A stretch of DNA of 64,000 nt from Fibrobacterota bacterium (GCA_023412475.1 JAEYNR010000093.1:1-64000); one strand, 5' to 3'. Numbered from the stretch's first letter, positions 8,862 through 17,734 are shown. Numbers and translations: made by a program. The notes: generated from the sequence alone by a model not told the origin.

Positions 8862-10665
8862 AGTATTTGCTTAAGATATTTCTGGCTGTGGCTGAGACGA
8901 AAGGGTCACGCATTCTTCTGGAACCTATTTCCTCTAGAAGTGGCACTGCCCGTCTGTCCCCCAGCTCGCCCAGCTTTTCGGCTGCCCGTATTCGTGTACG
9001 CATGCTTGCATTGGAGTTAAGATCGAGCATGTAGATAGTAACCATATCCACATTTACACCTGCTGCTTCCATAACTTTTACTGTGTTCCATCTAATCCAG
9101 TAATGGTCGTTATTAAGCCATTGGCGAATCCGTTTATAATTACCGAGAGAGAGTGTACGGCTCACCAGATTAACAAGTGGGTCAGGAGCCTTTTCGTTTT
9201 TGAAAATTTCCTCCAGGTCATCAATAAGTGGTTCGATCTGGTACTTAAGAACCGCCTTATTCATTTTCAGTGATGTGTTGAAGTGATTGTCTGCAGATAA
9301 GTAGTTTGCTTTTTTCAGTTCCAGGCGACCCAGAAAAAACTCTGACCAACTGCTTTTTATTGATCCCGAATGTTCGGTGAGCAGTTTATGTGCACTGTCG
9401 AGGTTTTTTGAATTCAGTAGTGAGTCGAATTGATGCATGTAGGAAGGTATTGAAGTTCTCTCTTTTTGTGGAATAATTTTTTCCTGTTGTTTTCTTGAGT
9501 GCAGTATAAAAAATGGCAGTACAATTAAAAAGACAGAGAGAATTAAGGCGCATATGACTGGAATGAAATTGCGCAACGAATTAGAATTCTTTTGTTTGGG
9601 CAAATCCTGCCTGCAAGAGTTTTTGAAAAAAGAGTAAATTTTCTCTACAGAGATATTTCCTTTTTTTAGCAGGTATTTTACACCATTTCTGTTAGTGGAA
9701 AGGAAAAGATAAGACACCTGTTCGATGATAGCCTTGGAGGTATGAATCAGATTTTGTTTTGTAAAAAACACCTTAGGTGATTCATGGGGTGCGGGAATTG
9801 GGTTTTTGGCGAACTCTACAGATTCAGAATGGTTGACCATGGAAATGAGTTCTGATGCAGAGGAGATTCTTTCATCTCTGGAGGCTTTAAGTAAGGCTTT
9901 TACCGCTTTTTCCAAATCCTGCGGAATATCTTTGCGCAAAGAATTCAGGGGAGGGTAGTCCTGGTTGATGGTTGCAAAGAAGGTTGCTGGAACACTATCA
10001 CGCAGGAAAGGATGTTTCCCGGTAATCAGTTCGTAAAGCACGACACCGAATGAAAAAAGGTCGCTGCGTGCATCCACAGCAGATCCGTCGATCTGTTCGG
10101 GAGACATATAACCAGGGGAACCCACGCTGACACCTGACTGGGTAAGTCCGATCCATGGAGCCTTAACCACTCCAAAATCGGTCAGTTTAGCGATACCATT
10201 TCGTGAATCGATCAGAATGTTTGCCGGTTTGACATCACGATGAATAATATGCTGTTGGTGAGCAAGATGCAGGGCTGAGGCGATTTGTACTGTAATGGAA
10301 CGGATCTTATCGAATGGTAAAGTTTTATGTTTCTGAAGCAACTGATCCAATCCTTTACCCTCGACATATTCGAAAGCGATCCATGGGATTCCATCCTGCT
10401 CACCTGCATCGTAAACGGTTACTATGGAAGGATGCGAGAGTTTGGCACATGCCTGAGCTTCGAAAGCGAATCTTTTGAGAAACTCCTGACGGGTCGGTTC
10501 ATTTACAGATCTTTCGAGTGCGATCACTTTTATGGCCACCTGACGACGCAACACCGGATCTTCTGCCAAGTATACCCGCCCCATGGCTCCTTCACCCAAC
10601 AGATGAATCAGTTCATAGCGGCTTAGCCGTTTGATTGGAAATAAATTTTCTTGTGGTGTACTCAT
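8830..10665 (-). CDS. Membrane Ser/Thr protein kinase with C-terminal HEAT-like repeats
   Basis: A 611-residue PknB-type kinase: glycine loop GEGAMGRVYLAED (24-36), Lys46 (VAIKVIAL), catalytic HRDVKPANIL with Asp144, DFGVVK, and SPGYMSPEQIDG in the activation segment, all intact. The kinase domain covers about 17-275. After a linker a single transmembrane helix lies at about 367-390 (FIPVICALILSVFLIVLPFFIL). The outer region has a TPR-like stretch and, at the C-terminus, HEAT-like helices (RIRAAEKLGELGDRRAVPLLEEI). It has an RD-type catalytic loop, unlike the other kinase in this window. The coding end overlaps the convergent ParB-like gene by 32 bp. The ATG has only a weak upstream site. It should phosphorylate cytoplasmic proteins in response to an extracytoplasmic input; the substrate is unknown. 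Confidence 0.87.
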   Translation of the reverse strand: MSTPQENLFPIKRLSRYELIHLLGEGAMGRVYLAEDPVLRRQVAIKVIALERSVNEPTRQEFLKRFAFEAQACAKLSHPSIVTVYDAGEQDGIPWIAFEYVEGKGLDQLLQKHKTLPFDKIRSITVQIASALHLAHQQHIIHRDVKPANILIDSRNGIAKLTDFGVVKAPWIGLTQSGVSVGSPGYMSPEQIDGSAVDARSDLFSFGVVLYELITGKHPFLRDSVPATFFATINQDYPPLNSLRKDIPQDLEKAVKALLKASRDERISSASELISMVNHSESVEFAKNPIPAPHESPKVFFTKQNLIHTSKAIIEQVSYLFLSTNRNGVKYLLKKGNISVEKIYSFFKNSCRQDLPKQKNSNSLRNFIPVICALILSVFLIVLPFFILHSRKQQEKIIPQKERTSIPSYMHQFDSLLNSKNLDSAHKLLTEHSGSIKSSWSEFFLGRLELKKANYLSADNHFNTSLKMNKAVLKYQIEPLIDDLEEIFKNEKAPDPLVNLVSRTLSLGNYKRIRQWLNNDHYWIRWNTVKVMEAAGVNVDMVTIYMLDLNSNASMRTRIRAAEKLGELGDRRAVPLLEEIGSRRMRDPFVSATARNILSKYFKTDTGSQKH

Positions 10666-11163
10666 AAAATTTTCATTAAAGTCACTAATCAGCTCTATAA
10701 AAAAAATATCTTTTAAGAAATCAGATAGAATTGAAAAAAATCAGAATTAATCAGATAAAAACAACCAGTTAGAATCAGAAAGAATGAGTTCTTTAGTTAC
10801 CAAATCCCAACAACTCATTGATACAAAGAATAAGCACGAAATTCGAAACAAGAACTGGAACTGAAACTTGATAAACTTTAGCTGCCCTGAAACACTCTTA
10901 TTCCTGTTTAGGATTAAAGAATTGTGATTTTGAATTTCCTTCTCATTAGATATTGTTTTGTTTAACTCTTATTTTTTTCTGATTAGCTATTTTATCCCTG
11001 TTATTTTCTCCTAATTTTATTTTCTGAAAAAATATAATTCCTGAATGCCGGTTTGACTTCATTGCTGCATTCAATATACAATTATGATGCCATCTTTGTA
11101 TTGAGAACTCTTTAGCTGTGAATGATTGGGTAAAGAGTTTTAATTATTATCCGGAATAAATAG
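10666..11163. other. 498-bp intergenic region with repeat copy A
   Basis: No gene. Next to the kinase start is a run of AATCAGA words (about 10715-10785). From 10821 to 10955 lies one copy of a dispersed intergenic repeat also present near 42.5 and 47.8 kb. The rest is very AT-rich leader for the GGDEF/HD-GYP gene. Confidence 0.6.
10821..10955 (+). repeat. Dispersed intergenic repeat, copy A
   Basis: Shares with copies at 47776-47953 (+) and 42427-42631 (-) an ordered set of blocks: AATAAGCAyGAAATyCGAAA, then a more variable stretch, then GAAAyACTCTTATTCC, GTTTAGGATTwAAGA, TTGTGATTTkGAATTT and TTCTsATTAGATA. The order and spacing are kept, so this is one repeat family. No coding potential is seen. 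Confidence 0.7.
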
Positions 11164-12807
11164 ATGAGATCTCTGTCCAAAGCAGAAAACAAACACTATA
11201 TAAATGCAGTATTCGGAAGTGGTGATGGGGTTTGGGATTGGGATCTTTGTACAGATAGTATTTATCTGTGTGAGAATTGGAAAAGAATTCTGGGATATTC
11301 TGACAGCCAGATCGGAAATAGCTCACAAGAATGGCTCTCGCGGATTTATTACAAAGATCGCCGAAAATTTAATAATAAGCTGCAAAAATGTCTTAGCGGT
11401 ATTTGTGAATTCCTGGAGCTTGAATGCCGCATGGTTCACAGTGATCGCACTCTGAGATGGATGTGGATCAGAGGAAGCACAAAACGCAATACAAAGGGAG
11501 AAGTAGTACGAATTTGCGGGCTGCAGACCGATATCAATTCCATAAAAAACGATGAACTGCAGCAGAAAAAACTTCTTCATGAATACCGTTTCGCTCTGGC
11601 ATCAGAAAAGTTGCTGATGGAGGAGCTGGACAAGAAAAACCGGGAGCTCACAGAATTATCGATAACCGATGGTTTGACCGGCCTCTTTAATCATCGATTC
11701 CTGCAGGACCGTTTCGATTTCGAACTAAAAAGGGTTCATCGCTATGGCGGAAATCTTTCCTGTATGTTGCTTGATATCGATCATTTTAAGAGGATAAACG
11801 ATACCTGTGGTCATCAATTTGGGGATAGTGTTTTACGCCAGATCGCAAATATTATGAAAACAAGGTCCCGCGAAATAGATATCTGCGGAAGATATGGCGG
11901 TGAAGAATTCATGATAATTACCAACCTGAAAGCCGATGATGCGTTGCGTTACGCTACAAAGCTACACACTGCAATAGAGGAGCACCCTTTCAGAAATGGC
12001 CACAGCAACAACATAAAAGTAACTGTGAGTATCGGTATTGCAGAATACAGAAGTGATGTCAAAATCAAACAACAGTTGATTGAGCGGGCCGATAACGCGT
12101 TATATCAGGCAAAAAAAGATGGTCGCAATCTTATTCGGATCTGGAAAGAGGTGGAATGTCAGTGGGATAAGGCAATTGATCGAAGCGGGATAGAGGAGCT
12201 GAAGCAAAAATTCGAGCATATGTCAAAACAGATGCGAAATGCCTATATCGAATCAACCAATGCGCTGATTAAGGCGATAGATGCAAAGGATCCACTGGCA
12301 AGGGAGCATTCGCATAATGTTTCTGTTTATGCCACACAGATAGCCAGAGCACTGAAATTGAAGGACAATGAAATCGAGGTAATCTCCAGTGCCGCACTCC
12401 TGCATGATGTTGGCAAGATCAGCATCCGTGATGAGATACTTTCGAAAAAGGATAAATTAACTTTTGATGAGCTTCAGACCCTTAAGAGGCATCCTGAAAT
12501 CGGTGTGAATATATTGCGGGAGCTGAAATTTCTGGAAAAAGAGTTACCCATTATTTTGCATCATCACGAAAGATATGATGGAGGGGGATATCCCCATGGG
12601 CTTAAAGGGAGGGAGATACCGCTTGGGTCACTGATCATTGCTGTGGCCGATTCGTTCGATGCAATGGTTTCAGGACGCAGCTATAAAAAAAAGATCTCCT
12701 GGAAAGCCGCTTTAGAAGAGTTGAAAAATGGATGTAACACACAATTTGGTCCAGAGGTGGTTGAGGCATTCTTGAAGGTTCAGAGATTAAAAAGAATGCA
12801 GCTTTAA
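11164..12807 (+). CDS. PAS-GGDEF-HD-GYP protein (c-di-GMP synthesis and hydrolysis)
   Basis: A 547-residue cytoplasmic protein. An N-terminal PAS domain (about 10-125: WDWDLCTDSIYLCENWKRILGY ... GLQTDINSIK) is followed by a coiled linker and a GGDEF diguanylate cyclase domain (about 160-325) with the active GGEEF motif at 245-249. The product-inhibition I-site RxxD sits exactly five residues before it (Arg236, Asp239). The C-terminal HD-GYP phosphodiesterase domain (about 360-540) keeps the catalytic His414-Asp415 and the HHERYDGGGYP signature at 467-477. Both enzymatic sites therefore look intact in one chain without membrane segments, which is uncommon. A STAS-domain gene follows 19 bp later. 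Start ATG 11164 has a weak ribosome site. Confidence 0.9.
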   Translation: MRSLSKAENKHYINAVFGSGDGVWDWDLCTDSIYLCENWKRILGYSDSQIGNSSQEWLSRIYYKDRRKFNNKLQKCLSGICEFLELECRMVHSDRTLRWMWIRGSTKRNTKGEVVRICGLQTDINSIKNDELQQKKLLHEYRFALASEKLLMEELDKKNRELTELSITDGLTGLFNHRFLQDRFDFELKRVHRYGGNLSCMLLDIDHFKRINDTCGHQFGDSVLRQIANIMKTRSREIDICGRYGGEEFMIITNLKADDALRYATKLHTAIEEHPFRNGHSNNIKVTVSIGIAEYRSDVKIKQQLIERADNALYQAKKDGRNLIRIWKEVECQWDKAIDRSGIEELKQKFEHMSKQMRNAYIESTNALIKAIDAKDPLAREHSHNVSVYATQIARALKLKDNEIEVISSAALLHDVGKISIRDEILSKKDKLTFDELQTLKRHPEIGVNILRELKFLEKELPIILHHHERYDGGGYPHGLKGREIPLGSLIIAVADSFDAMVSGRSYKKKISWKAALEELKNGCNTQFGPEVVEAFLKVQRLKRMQL

Positions 12808-12826
12808 AGGAAGTTAGGAATACACA

Positions 12827-13174
12827 ATGAAAATTCGTATGAAGGAATATGAAAGCCTTGTCGAGCTGCTGATTGAGGGCAATGTCATGCAGGAAAATGT
12901 AGATGTTTTTAAAAACCGGCTTAATGATCTTATTGATAATGGCAAAATAAAAATCGTACTTAACTTTAAAGCTGCCAGCTATATAAGCAGTCTGTGCTTA
13001 TCGGTTATTATAAGTGCTAAAAACCGATTATCCACTCTTAACGGAGATATAAAGATCATACAGGCTAATCAATTGATCTCCAACCTTTTTGAGATCACTA
13101 ACCTAAATAAAAAGCTGGAGATACATAATACCCTGGAAGAGGCAAGCTCTGCGTTTTTAGAAAATGCCAGTTAG
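12827..13174 (+). CDS. STAS-domain anti-sigma factor antagonist
   Basis: A 115-residue single-domain STAS protein (SpoIIAA/RsbV type). The pattern IEGNVMQENVDVFKNRLNDLIDNGKIKIVLNFKAASYISSLCLSVII matches the strand-helix layout of the family, with the usual phosphorylatable serine position at Ser54/Ser55 in YISSLCL. Family members switch anti-sigma factors or other partners according to serine phosphorylation. It lies 19 bp after the PAS-GGDEF-HD-GYP gene behind an AAGGAAG site, so c-di-GMP and partner-switching signalling are probably co-expressed. No anti-sigma kinase or phosphatase is adjacent. The gene ends 25 bp from the convergent dnaA stop. Confidence 0.8.
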   Translation: MKIRMKEYESLVELLIEGNVMQENVDVFKNRLNDLIDNGKIKIVLNFKAASYISSLCLSVIISAKNRLSTLNGDIKIIQANQLISNLFEITNLNKKLEIHNTLEEASSAFLENAS

Positions 13175-13199
13175 ACAGGTTTAACAGAAAGAGAATTTT

Positions 13200-14591
13200 T
13201 CAGGTAAGTGGCCGGATAAGCTCTTCTACGGCATCGACTTTTTGTCTGAGGTCCTGGTCCTTTTGTATCTCTGATTCGATTTTTTTAAAACTATGTATGA
13301 CTGTGGAATAATCACGGCCTCCAAAATCCAACCCGATAGATCGCAGGGACTGTTTGGTCCACTTTTTGCAAAGATACATGGCAACAGAACGGGGTAGGGC
13401 GACATCCCGTTTTCTGGTGTGAGCTGAAAGTTGATTCGGACTGATCCCAAAAGTTTCAGCCACTTTTTGCTGTATAAAAGCCACAGATATTCTTTCCTCT
13501 TTTCTGGAAACAGCATCTCCCCAGAGTTCTTTGGCGACCTCCAGAGTGATATCTCTACCGGTAAAGGAGGAGGATGCAATGAGTTTGATCAGGGTTCCTT
13601 CAAGCTCTCTAACATTAGATGTGATGTGTCCGGCAATAAACTGAACGACTTCATCTGGTAGATTCAGGCCGTCTATTTCCGCTTTTTTGCGCAAGATTGC
13701 CATACGGGTTTCCAGATTTGGCGGCTGGATATCGGTAATCAGCCCCCCCATGAAACGGTTAATTATGTGTTCCATCATGTCTGGTATCTTATCGGGTTGC
13801 CGGTCCGAGGATAAAACAATCTGCTTGTTTTCCAGGAAAATTCTGTTGAAAATTCTAAAAAATTCTTTCTGAGTACCCGGTTTGCCGCTAAAAAACTGTA
13901 TGTCATCAATCAAAAGCAGATCTACATCGTTGAATTTGCGGTAAAATGAGGTGGAATCTTTTTTGTTGATCACGTAATTGATATATTGATTGGTAAATTC
14001 TTCACTTGTCAAATAGATGACTTTATCAGCGGTTCCTTCGTTCTGGGCAAACTGACCGATTGCCTGAAGAAGGTGAGTTTTTCCCAGTCCTGTGCCCCCA
14101 TAGATTATCAAAGGATTGAAAGAAGTTTTTCCGGGCGCTTCCGCAACAGCCAACGAAGCTGCATGAGCCATCCGGTTTCCATCTCCTACAATAAACTTAT
14201 TAAAGGTATAATTTGGATGGAACTGTTCGGGGCTTTGGGCTCTCTGGGGAATCTTTCGGGATTTCGCCTCTTCAATTTCCCTAGATAGCGGCTGGACAAT
14301 CTTCCAGTCTTTTTCTACCGGTTTAAAACAAATAACAGAGAATTTCAGGTCTGCTTCTCTGAGTGTTTCTTCGATAAGAGTTAAAAAATGCTCTTCTATA
14401 AAATCTGCAAAAAACTGATTGGGTACCAGAATGTTGGCTGTGCCATCAATTGTGATCTGAAGTTCAGTTGTTTTGAACCAGGTCTCGAAACTGGCAGGTC
14501 CGATTTTTTCCATAATATTTCCCAGACACTTCTGCCAGGGAGAAGTAATTGAGAAATCATGAGATAAGTTGTTCGCCAACATGTTATCCAC
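13200..14591 (-). CDS. dnaA: Chromosomal replication initiator protein DnaA
   Basis: The 463-residue length is normal for the family. Domain I (about 15-95) precedes a short linker. The AAA+ domain has Walker A GGTGLGKTH (165-173) and Walker B LLLIDD (225-230). The C-terminal DNA-binding domain carries the signature GGRDYSTVIHS, a conservative variant of GGRDHTTVxHA, which reads DnaA boxes. Start is GTG 14591 (AAGGAA three bases upstream) or the in-frame ATG 14582; the GTG itself lies inside a perfect DnaA box, which would suit autorepression. Unlike the common arrangement, dnaN is not downstream; the neighbours are a STAS gene (convergent) and an MCE gene. The region upstream is a strong candidate origin. 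Confidence 0.96.
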   Translation of the reverse strand: MDNMLANNLSHDFSITSPWQKCLGNIMEKIGPASFETWFKTTELQITIDGTANILVPNQFFADFIEEHFLTLIEETLREADLKFSVICFKPVEKDWKIVQPLSREIEEAKSRKIPQRAQSPEQFHPNYTFNKFIVGDGNRMAHAASLAVAEAPGKTSFNPLIIYGGTGLGKTHLLQAIGQFAQNEGTADKVIYLTSEEFTNQYINYVINKKDSTSFYRKFNDVDLLLIDDIQFFSGKPGTQKEFFRIFNRIFLENKQIVLSSDRQPDKIPDMMEHIINRFMGGLITDIQPPNLETRMAILRKKAEIDGLNLPDEVVQFIAGHITSNVRELEGTLIKLIASSSFTGRDITLEVAKELWGDAVSRKEERISVAFIQQKVAETFGISPNQLSAHTRKRDVALPRSVAMYLCKKWTKQSLRSIGLDFGGRDYSTVIHSFKKIESEIQKDQDLRQKVDAVEELIRPLT

Positions 14592-14592
14592 A
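14584..14592 (+). promoter_or_regulatory. DnaA box overlapping the dnaA start
   Basis: TTATCCACA, a perfect match to the consensus DnaA box. It overlaps the dnaA GTG start codon read on the minus strand, so it may serve autoregulation. Confidence 0.65.
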
Positions 14593-14773
14593 TTTCCTTA
14601 AAATGACAAATGGTTGTGTGAAACGGATACATAACAACAATTGAGCAGTTTAGTCCGTAAGCGGGGTAGAACGTTTAAGATACTGAATGTGAAGTGTTTA
14701 TACAACTTGACAGGTCCTATGTTCTGCAACGTCCAGGAGGTTGTTCATATGTTATTAACAAACTCTCCACTAT

Positions 14774-14782
14774 TTATCCACA
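14774..14782 (+). promoter_or_regulatory. DnaA box
   Basis: Perfect TTATCCACA, five bases before a second perfect box in the same orientation. Confidence 0.75.
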
Positions 14783-14787
14783 CTAAG

Positions 14788-14796
14788 TTATCCACA
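14788..14796 (+). promoter_or_regulatory. DnaA box
   Basis: Second perfect TTATCCACA, in direct orientation with the preceding one (14 bp start to start). Confidence 0.75.
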
Positions 14797-15040
14797 TATC
14801 AAAACGAAGTCGTTGCTCGTGCCATCAATATAATTTTCCTATGTGGAAACTCAAAGGAAAAATTAGGGAATTGTTAAAAAACATAAGACAAATAATAAAA
14901 AGCGGCAGGCAGGAGAGCCATATGTAGAACACTTAAAAAGTCAAGTTAATTGTGAAACAGTAAAAGGAGTGAAAAAATCACTGTAAGAATCTTCCCTTCA
15001 TAAGACTGGGAAAACCAACAAGTGTTTATCAATAAAAAAA

Positions 15041-15235
15041 GTAACTACTCAGGTATCTGAGTAGCAAAAAATATAATAATAATACCAAATCGGAAAAAAT
15101 AGTAACTCTATAAATATCAAAATAAATCTAATCAGAAGTAAAAAGCACTTTTGGGCTTATCTGATTAGATATTCTATTTCTGATTCTACTCTTATTGTTT
15201 CTGATTTTTATTTGTTTCAAGAGCTGAGTAGTTAC
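15041..15235. repeat. Nested inverted repeats between MCE gene and oriC
   Basis: The outer pair is GTAACTACTCAG (15041-15052) and its exact complement CTGAGTAGTTAC (15224-15235). The left outer arm also forms a local hairpin with CTGAGTAG at 15057-15064 (8-bp arms, 4-base loop). Inside lies a second perfect pair, ATCTAATCAGA (15126-15136) and TCTGATTAGAT (15160-15170). Could end transcription of the MCE gene or shape the origin. Confidence 0.75.
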
Positions 15236-15264
15236 TAAAAAAATCTCTTCAACACAAACTTCTG

Positions 15265-16218
15265 TTAGTTGATTTCTTGGGTAGAATACTTCTGTGGTTT
15301 AGGAGCTTTGGCTGGCTTGCTTCTGCGACCAGATAACCGAATGGGGACCTTTAAGCCCTCAACTTCCAGTCCATCGATAACCAGGGCTGCATTTTTCAGC
15401 TCATTTTGCAAGGTTTTCAATTTTTGGCTCCAGATTAAAAGGTCGGGATTTTTGAACTGCTCAGTAGCAAGCACAGAGCGTTCTGAAATCGATTTCAACT
15501 GGTTTACCAGTAGACTACTCTGTACAATGAGGTTTTCAACTTTATTCATAAATGAAGGCAGTATTTTAGAGATATTCATAGTAACATCTGTAGTTTTTTT
15601 TAAAAACCCCACTATGGAGTCCAGCTTTTGTTCTGCTTCTGTTTGAAGAGTTTCAGTTATAGAGGAGATAGAAGTGCTCAGGGAATCAAATGTTTCCAGA
15701 CCTTGCCAAAAATCTGTTATAAGAGATTTATTCTCGATGGTTCCATTTTTCAGCCTGTCCATAAGTACTGATAATTGATCTACTTTGGAGCGAAGTTTGT
15801 CAATGTAGCTGATTGCCTCTGCTGGTCCGATACAGAAAGTCCCAAGGAGAGTGTCTGTGGAAAATAGAACACCGGAAGCTGCAGTACCGGGTTCTATTTC
15901 CAGGTAACGGTCTCCCATAATTCCTTTAGGAATAACTGATACAGTATAATCATTATAAAAAGACAGTTTCTCTCTGATCTCGATTGTTGCGAACACTTTT
16001 TGATTAGCGTTAACAATATGGCGAACCTGACCAATCTCTACCCCTTTTATATAAACCGGATCCTGGAAATTAAGAAAGCTTACACTGTTAATGGGAGCAA
16101 ATTCTATTACGTAGGAATGGACCGGTAGCACTGTTTTCCATAACAGGAAGGAAACCGGCAAAATAAGGAATATAATCAGAGCAGAAATTACGATGTAACC
16201 AAGCACGCGATCAGTCAT
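15265..16218 (-). CDS. MCE/MlaD-family lipid transport protein
   Basis: A 317-residue protein: one N-terminal transmembrane anchor (about 6-30, YIVISALIIFLILPVSFLLW), then an MCE domain (about 35-110) with the typical sequence FLNFQDPVYIKGVEIGQVRHI ... VIPKGIMGDRYLEIEPG. A long helical/coiled segment (about 130-290) follows, ending in a basic tail. MlaD-type proteins form periplasmic hexamers that move phospholipids between the membranes of diderm bacteria. The partner permease (MlaE) and ATPase (MlaF) are not adjacent, so the gene is separated from the usual operon here. The ATG has a poor ribosome site. Its presence supports a Gram-negative envelope. Confidence 0.85.
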   Translation of the reverse strand: MTDRVLGYIVISALIIFLILPVSFLLWKTVLPVHSYVIEFAPINSVSFLNFQDPVYIKGVEIGQVRHIVNANQKVFATIEIREKLSFYNDYTVSVIPKGIMGDRYLEIEPGTAASGVLFSTDTLLGTFCIGPAEAISYIDKLRSKVDQLSVLMDRLKNGTIENKSLITDFWQGLETFDSLSTSISSITETLQTEAEQKLDSIVGFLKKTTDVTMNISKILPSFMNKVENLIVQSSLLVNQLKSISERSVLATEQFKNPDLLIWSQKLKTLQNELKNAALVIDGLEVEGLKVPIRLSGRRSKPAKAPKPQKYSTQEIN

Positions 16219-16417
16219 ATTTTATTTATAGCATTTCCTTGTTTTCCACGGCGCTATTACATCACTGTCTTTGGATTTTTTTAATATTTCCAAGATCACC
16301 GGGAACTCATTGTACTCAGGAAATATAATTTGGGAGTCGGCAGATTATCATTATTTAAAGGGTTTGCTGGTTAAACCAGAATTTGATCTTTTTTTTGTTC
16401 CAAAACACAAGTTTGGG

Positions 16418-16445
16418 CATCGGTTAGAGCTACCGATGTATTTTT
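16418..16445 (+). terminator. Hairpin with T run in the leader of the 16451 gene
   Basis: CATCGGT (16418-16424) pairs with ACCGATG (16432-16438), followed by TATTTTT. This has the form of an intrinsic terminator, yet it ends only about five bases before the ATG at 16451, so it may be an attenuator or block the ribosome site. Confidence 0.5.
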
Positions 16446-16450
16446 AAACC

Positions 16451-17734
16451 ATGATAAATCTCAAAGAAAAAGCGCTGTGCCATGTTTTCATCATTGTCGT
16501 TTTTTTCCTGACTGCTGGAAGTTACGGGGAACCGATAGTAATAAAAGGTTTTTCGGTAAAGGAACTATTAGGAACACCAATTGAGAAGATACGTTTTTGC
16601 ACCCGGGATTATCAGCCAGTGGTTTTTCAGATAGATGAGGTGACTGTTGATGGGGAGTATGTGTGTTCTCAGGGAGAAAAACCAAACAGTGATTCTGGTA
16701 ATGGAATACTTGATTCTCTGGATGAATTGGTGTTTTTGTGGGAAGACTGTCAGCCACTAAGTGAGGTGGACAGTTCCGGTTTGGAAGATAACCTGGTCGG
16801 GCTCAGAGTAACTCGGGCAAAAGAGATCCGGGAGATTTATATATGCAAAGATGGATCAGTTCCTGTTTCATCCAAATGTTACATGTATTATGACCATGGG
16901 ACTAGAATGCTTAGAACACCATGGTATTATGCAGAGTTTGGTTTGGACCGGTTCCATTTTGTCAAAGCTGGAGTTAAGAAGGGAGATGGCGATAGATACA
17001 TTGATCTTACCAATGAACTGCGGATCGAAATTCTGCTGAGGGCTTTATGGGGTCTGATTCCGATTCGCTATAGTGAAGATAATATGGTTTGTCTGGTAAA
17101 GAGATTCAAGACCGGGCCGCTTCGACTCATCCGCAGAGGTGATTTTCATCTTAATCTGGGGTTAGGATTGCGCGGCAGTCGTGCGGTTGTTAATCAGATC
17201 TGTTATCCCCAGATTATTAAAGTTCCGGTTTATGTTCATGCACCTGTTCGTTTTGGATCATTTTTTCGTGATGCATATATTGAGATGACTCCGGTTCTTA
17301 AAGATGCGCCCGGTTTCTGCTTCAGGATCCCTTCCGCAGATTTTTCAAGAAAAGTCAGCGGAGGGCAGCAATCAGACACGATGATCTATCTTATGCCCAA
17401 TAATGAGTTTATGGCAGTCAGCAATGATAATATGGGGTATGGATGGGTTTTAAAAGCAGATATTGCAGATCAGTACCTTAAAAACAGCAGCTTTATTTAC
17501 AGAAAACCTTCTTTGCGCCAGGGTTCTGCTGATTGTGGTTTCAGGTTAAACATTCATAATCTGCCAAAAGGCTATTATGAAATTACTAACTGGATATTTT
17601 TTCAGTCTGGTAATTTTGCCGGCTTTAAAGATGAGTTTAAATCGGTTCTGGAACCGGCTATTGTTTCCACACACAATGGTAGTAATCCAAACGAGCTTGG
17701 CGCCTCCAGTGTTTATAAAAACAGCTCAGACTGA
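16451..17734 (+). CDS. Secreted protein of unknown function
   Basis: A 427-residue protein with an N-terminal signal peptide (HVFIIVVFFLTAGSYG). The rest is soluble, with a region of acidic loops (GNGILDSLDELVFLWEDC, about 75-100) resembling a calcium-type or 'dockerin-like' loop and a beta-rich body. I do not recognise a family with confidence. Cysteines are scattered and could form disulphides in the periplasm. No Shine-Dalgarno is visible: the five bases before ATG follow a hairpin with a T run. It stands alone, divergent from the MCE gene (233 bp apart) and about 200 bp before a TPR gene. Confidence 0.6.
   Translation: MINLKEKALCHVFIIVVFFLTAGSYGEPIVIKGFSVKELLGTPIEKIRFCTRDYQPVVFQIDEVTVDGEYVCSQGEKPNSDSGNGILDSLDELVFLWEDCQPLSEVDSSGLEDNLVGLRVTRAKEIREIYICKDGSVPVSSKCYMYYDHGTRMLRTPWYYAEFGLDRFHFVKAGVKKGDGDRYIDLTNELRIEILLRALWGLIPIRYSEDNMVCLVKRFKTGPLRLIRRGDFHLNLGLGLRGSRAVVNQICYPQIIKVPVYVHAPVRFGSFFRDAYIEMTPVLKDAPGFCFRIPSADFSRKVSGGQQSDTMIYLMPNNEFMAVSNDNMGYGWVLKADIADQYLKNSSFIYRKPSLRQGSADCGFRLNIHNLPKGYYEITNWIFFQSGNFAGFKDEFKSVLEPAIVSTHNGSNPNELGASSVYKNSSD

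Larger units (their letters stand above)
14593..15264. other. Candidate replication origin (oriC) region
   Basis: A 672-bp gene-free segment directly upstream of dnaA. It holds two perfect, closely spaced DnaA boxes (14774-14782 and 14788-14796), a weaker match TGTGGAAAC at 14842-14850, and a very AT-rich stretch of about 350 bp (14870-15220) including AATAATAATA near 15073-15083 that could act as the unwinding element. Two nested inverted repeats sit in the far half. Together with the adjacent dnaA this is the usual composition of a bacterial origin. It could also simply be a dnaA regulatory region. No dnaN, gyrB or rpmH is in the window to confirm. Confidence 0.65.

Noticed and set aside
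14593..15264. tRNA or other structured RNA in the origin region
   Set aside because: No cloverleaf or TPsiC-arm sequence was found; the inverted repeats do not fit a tRNA.
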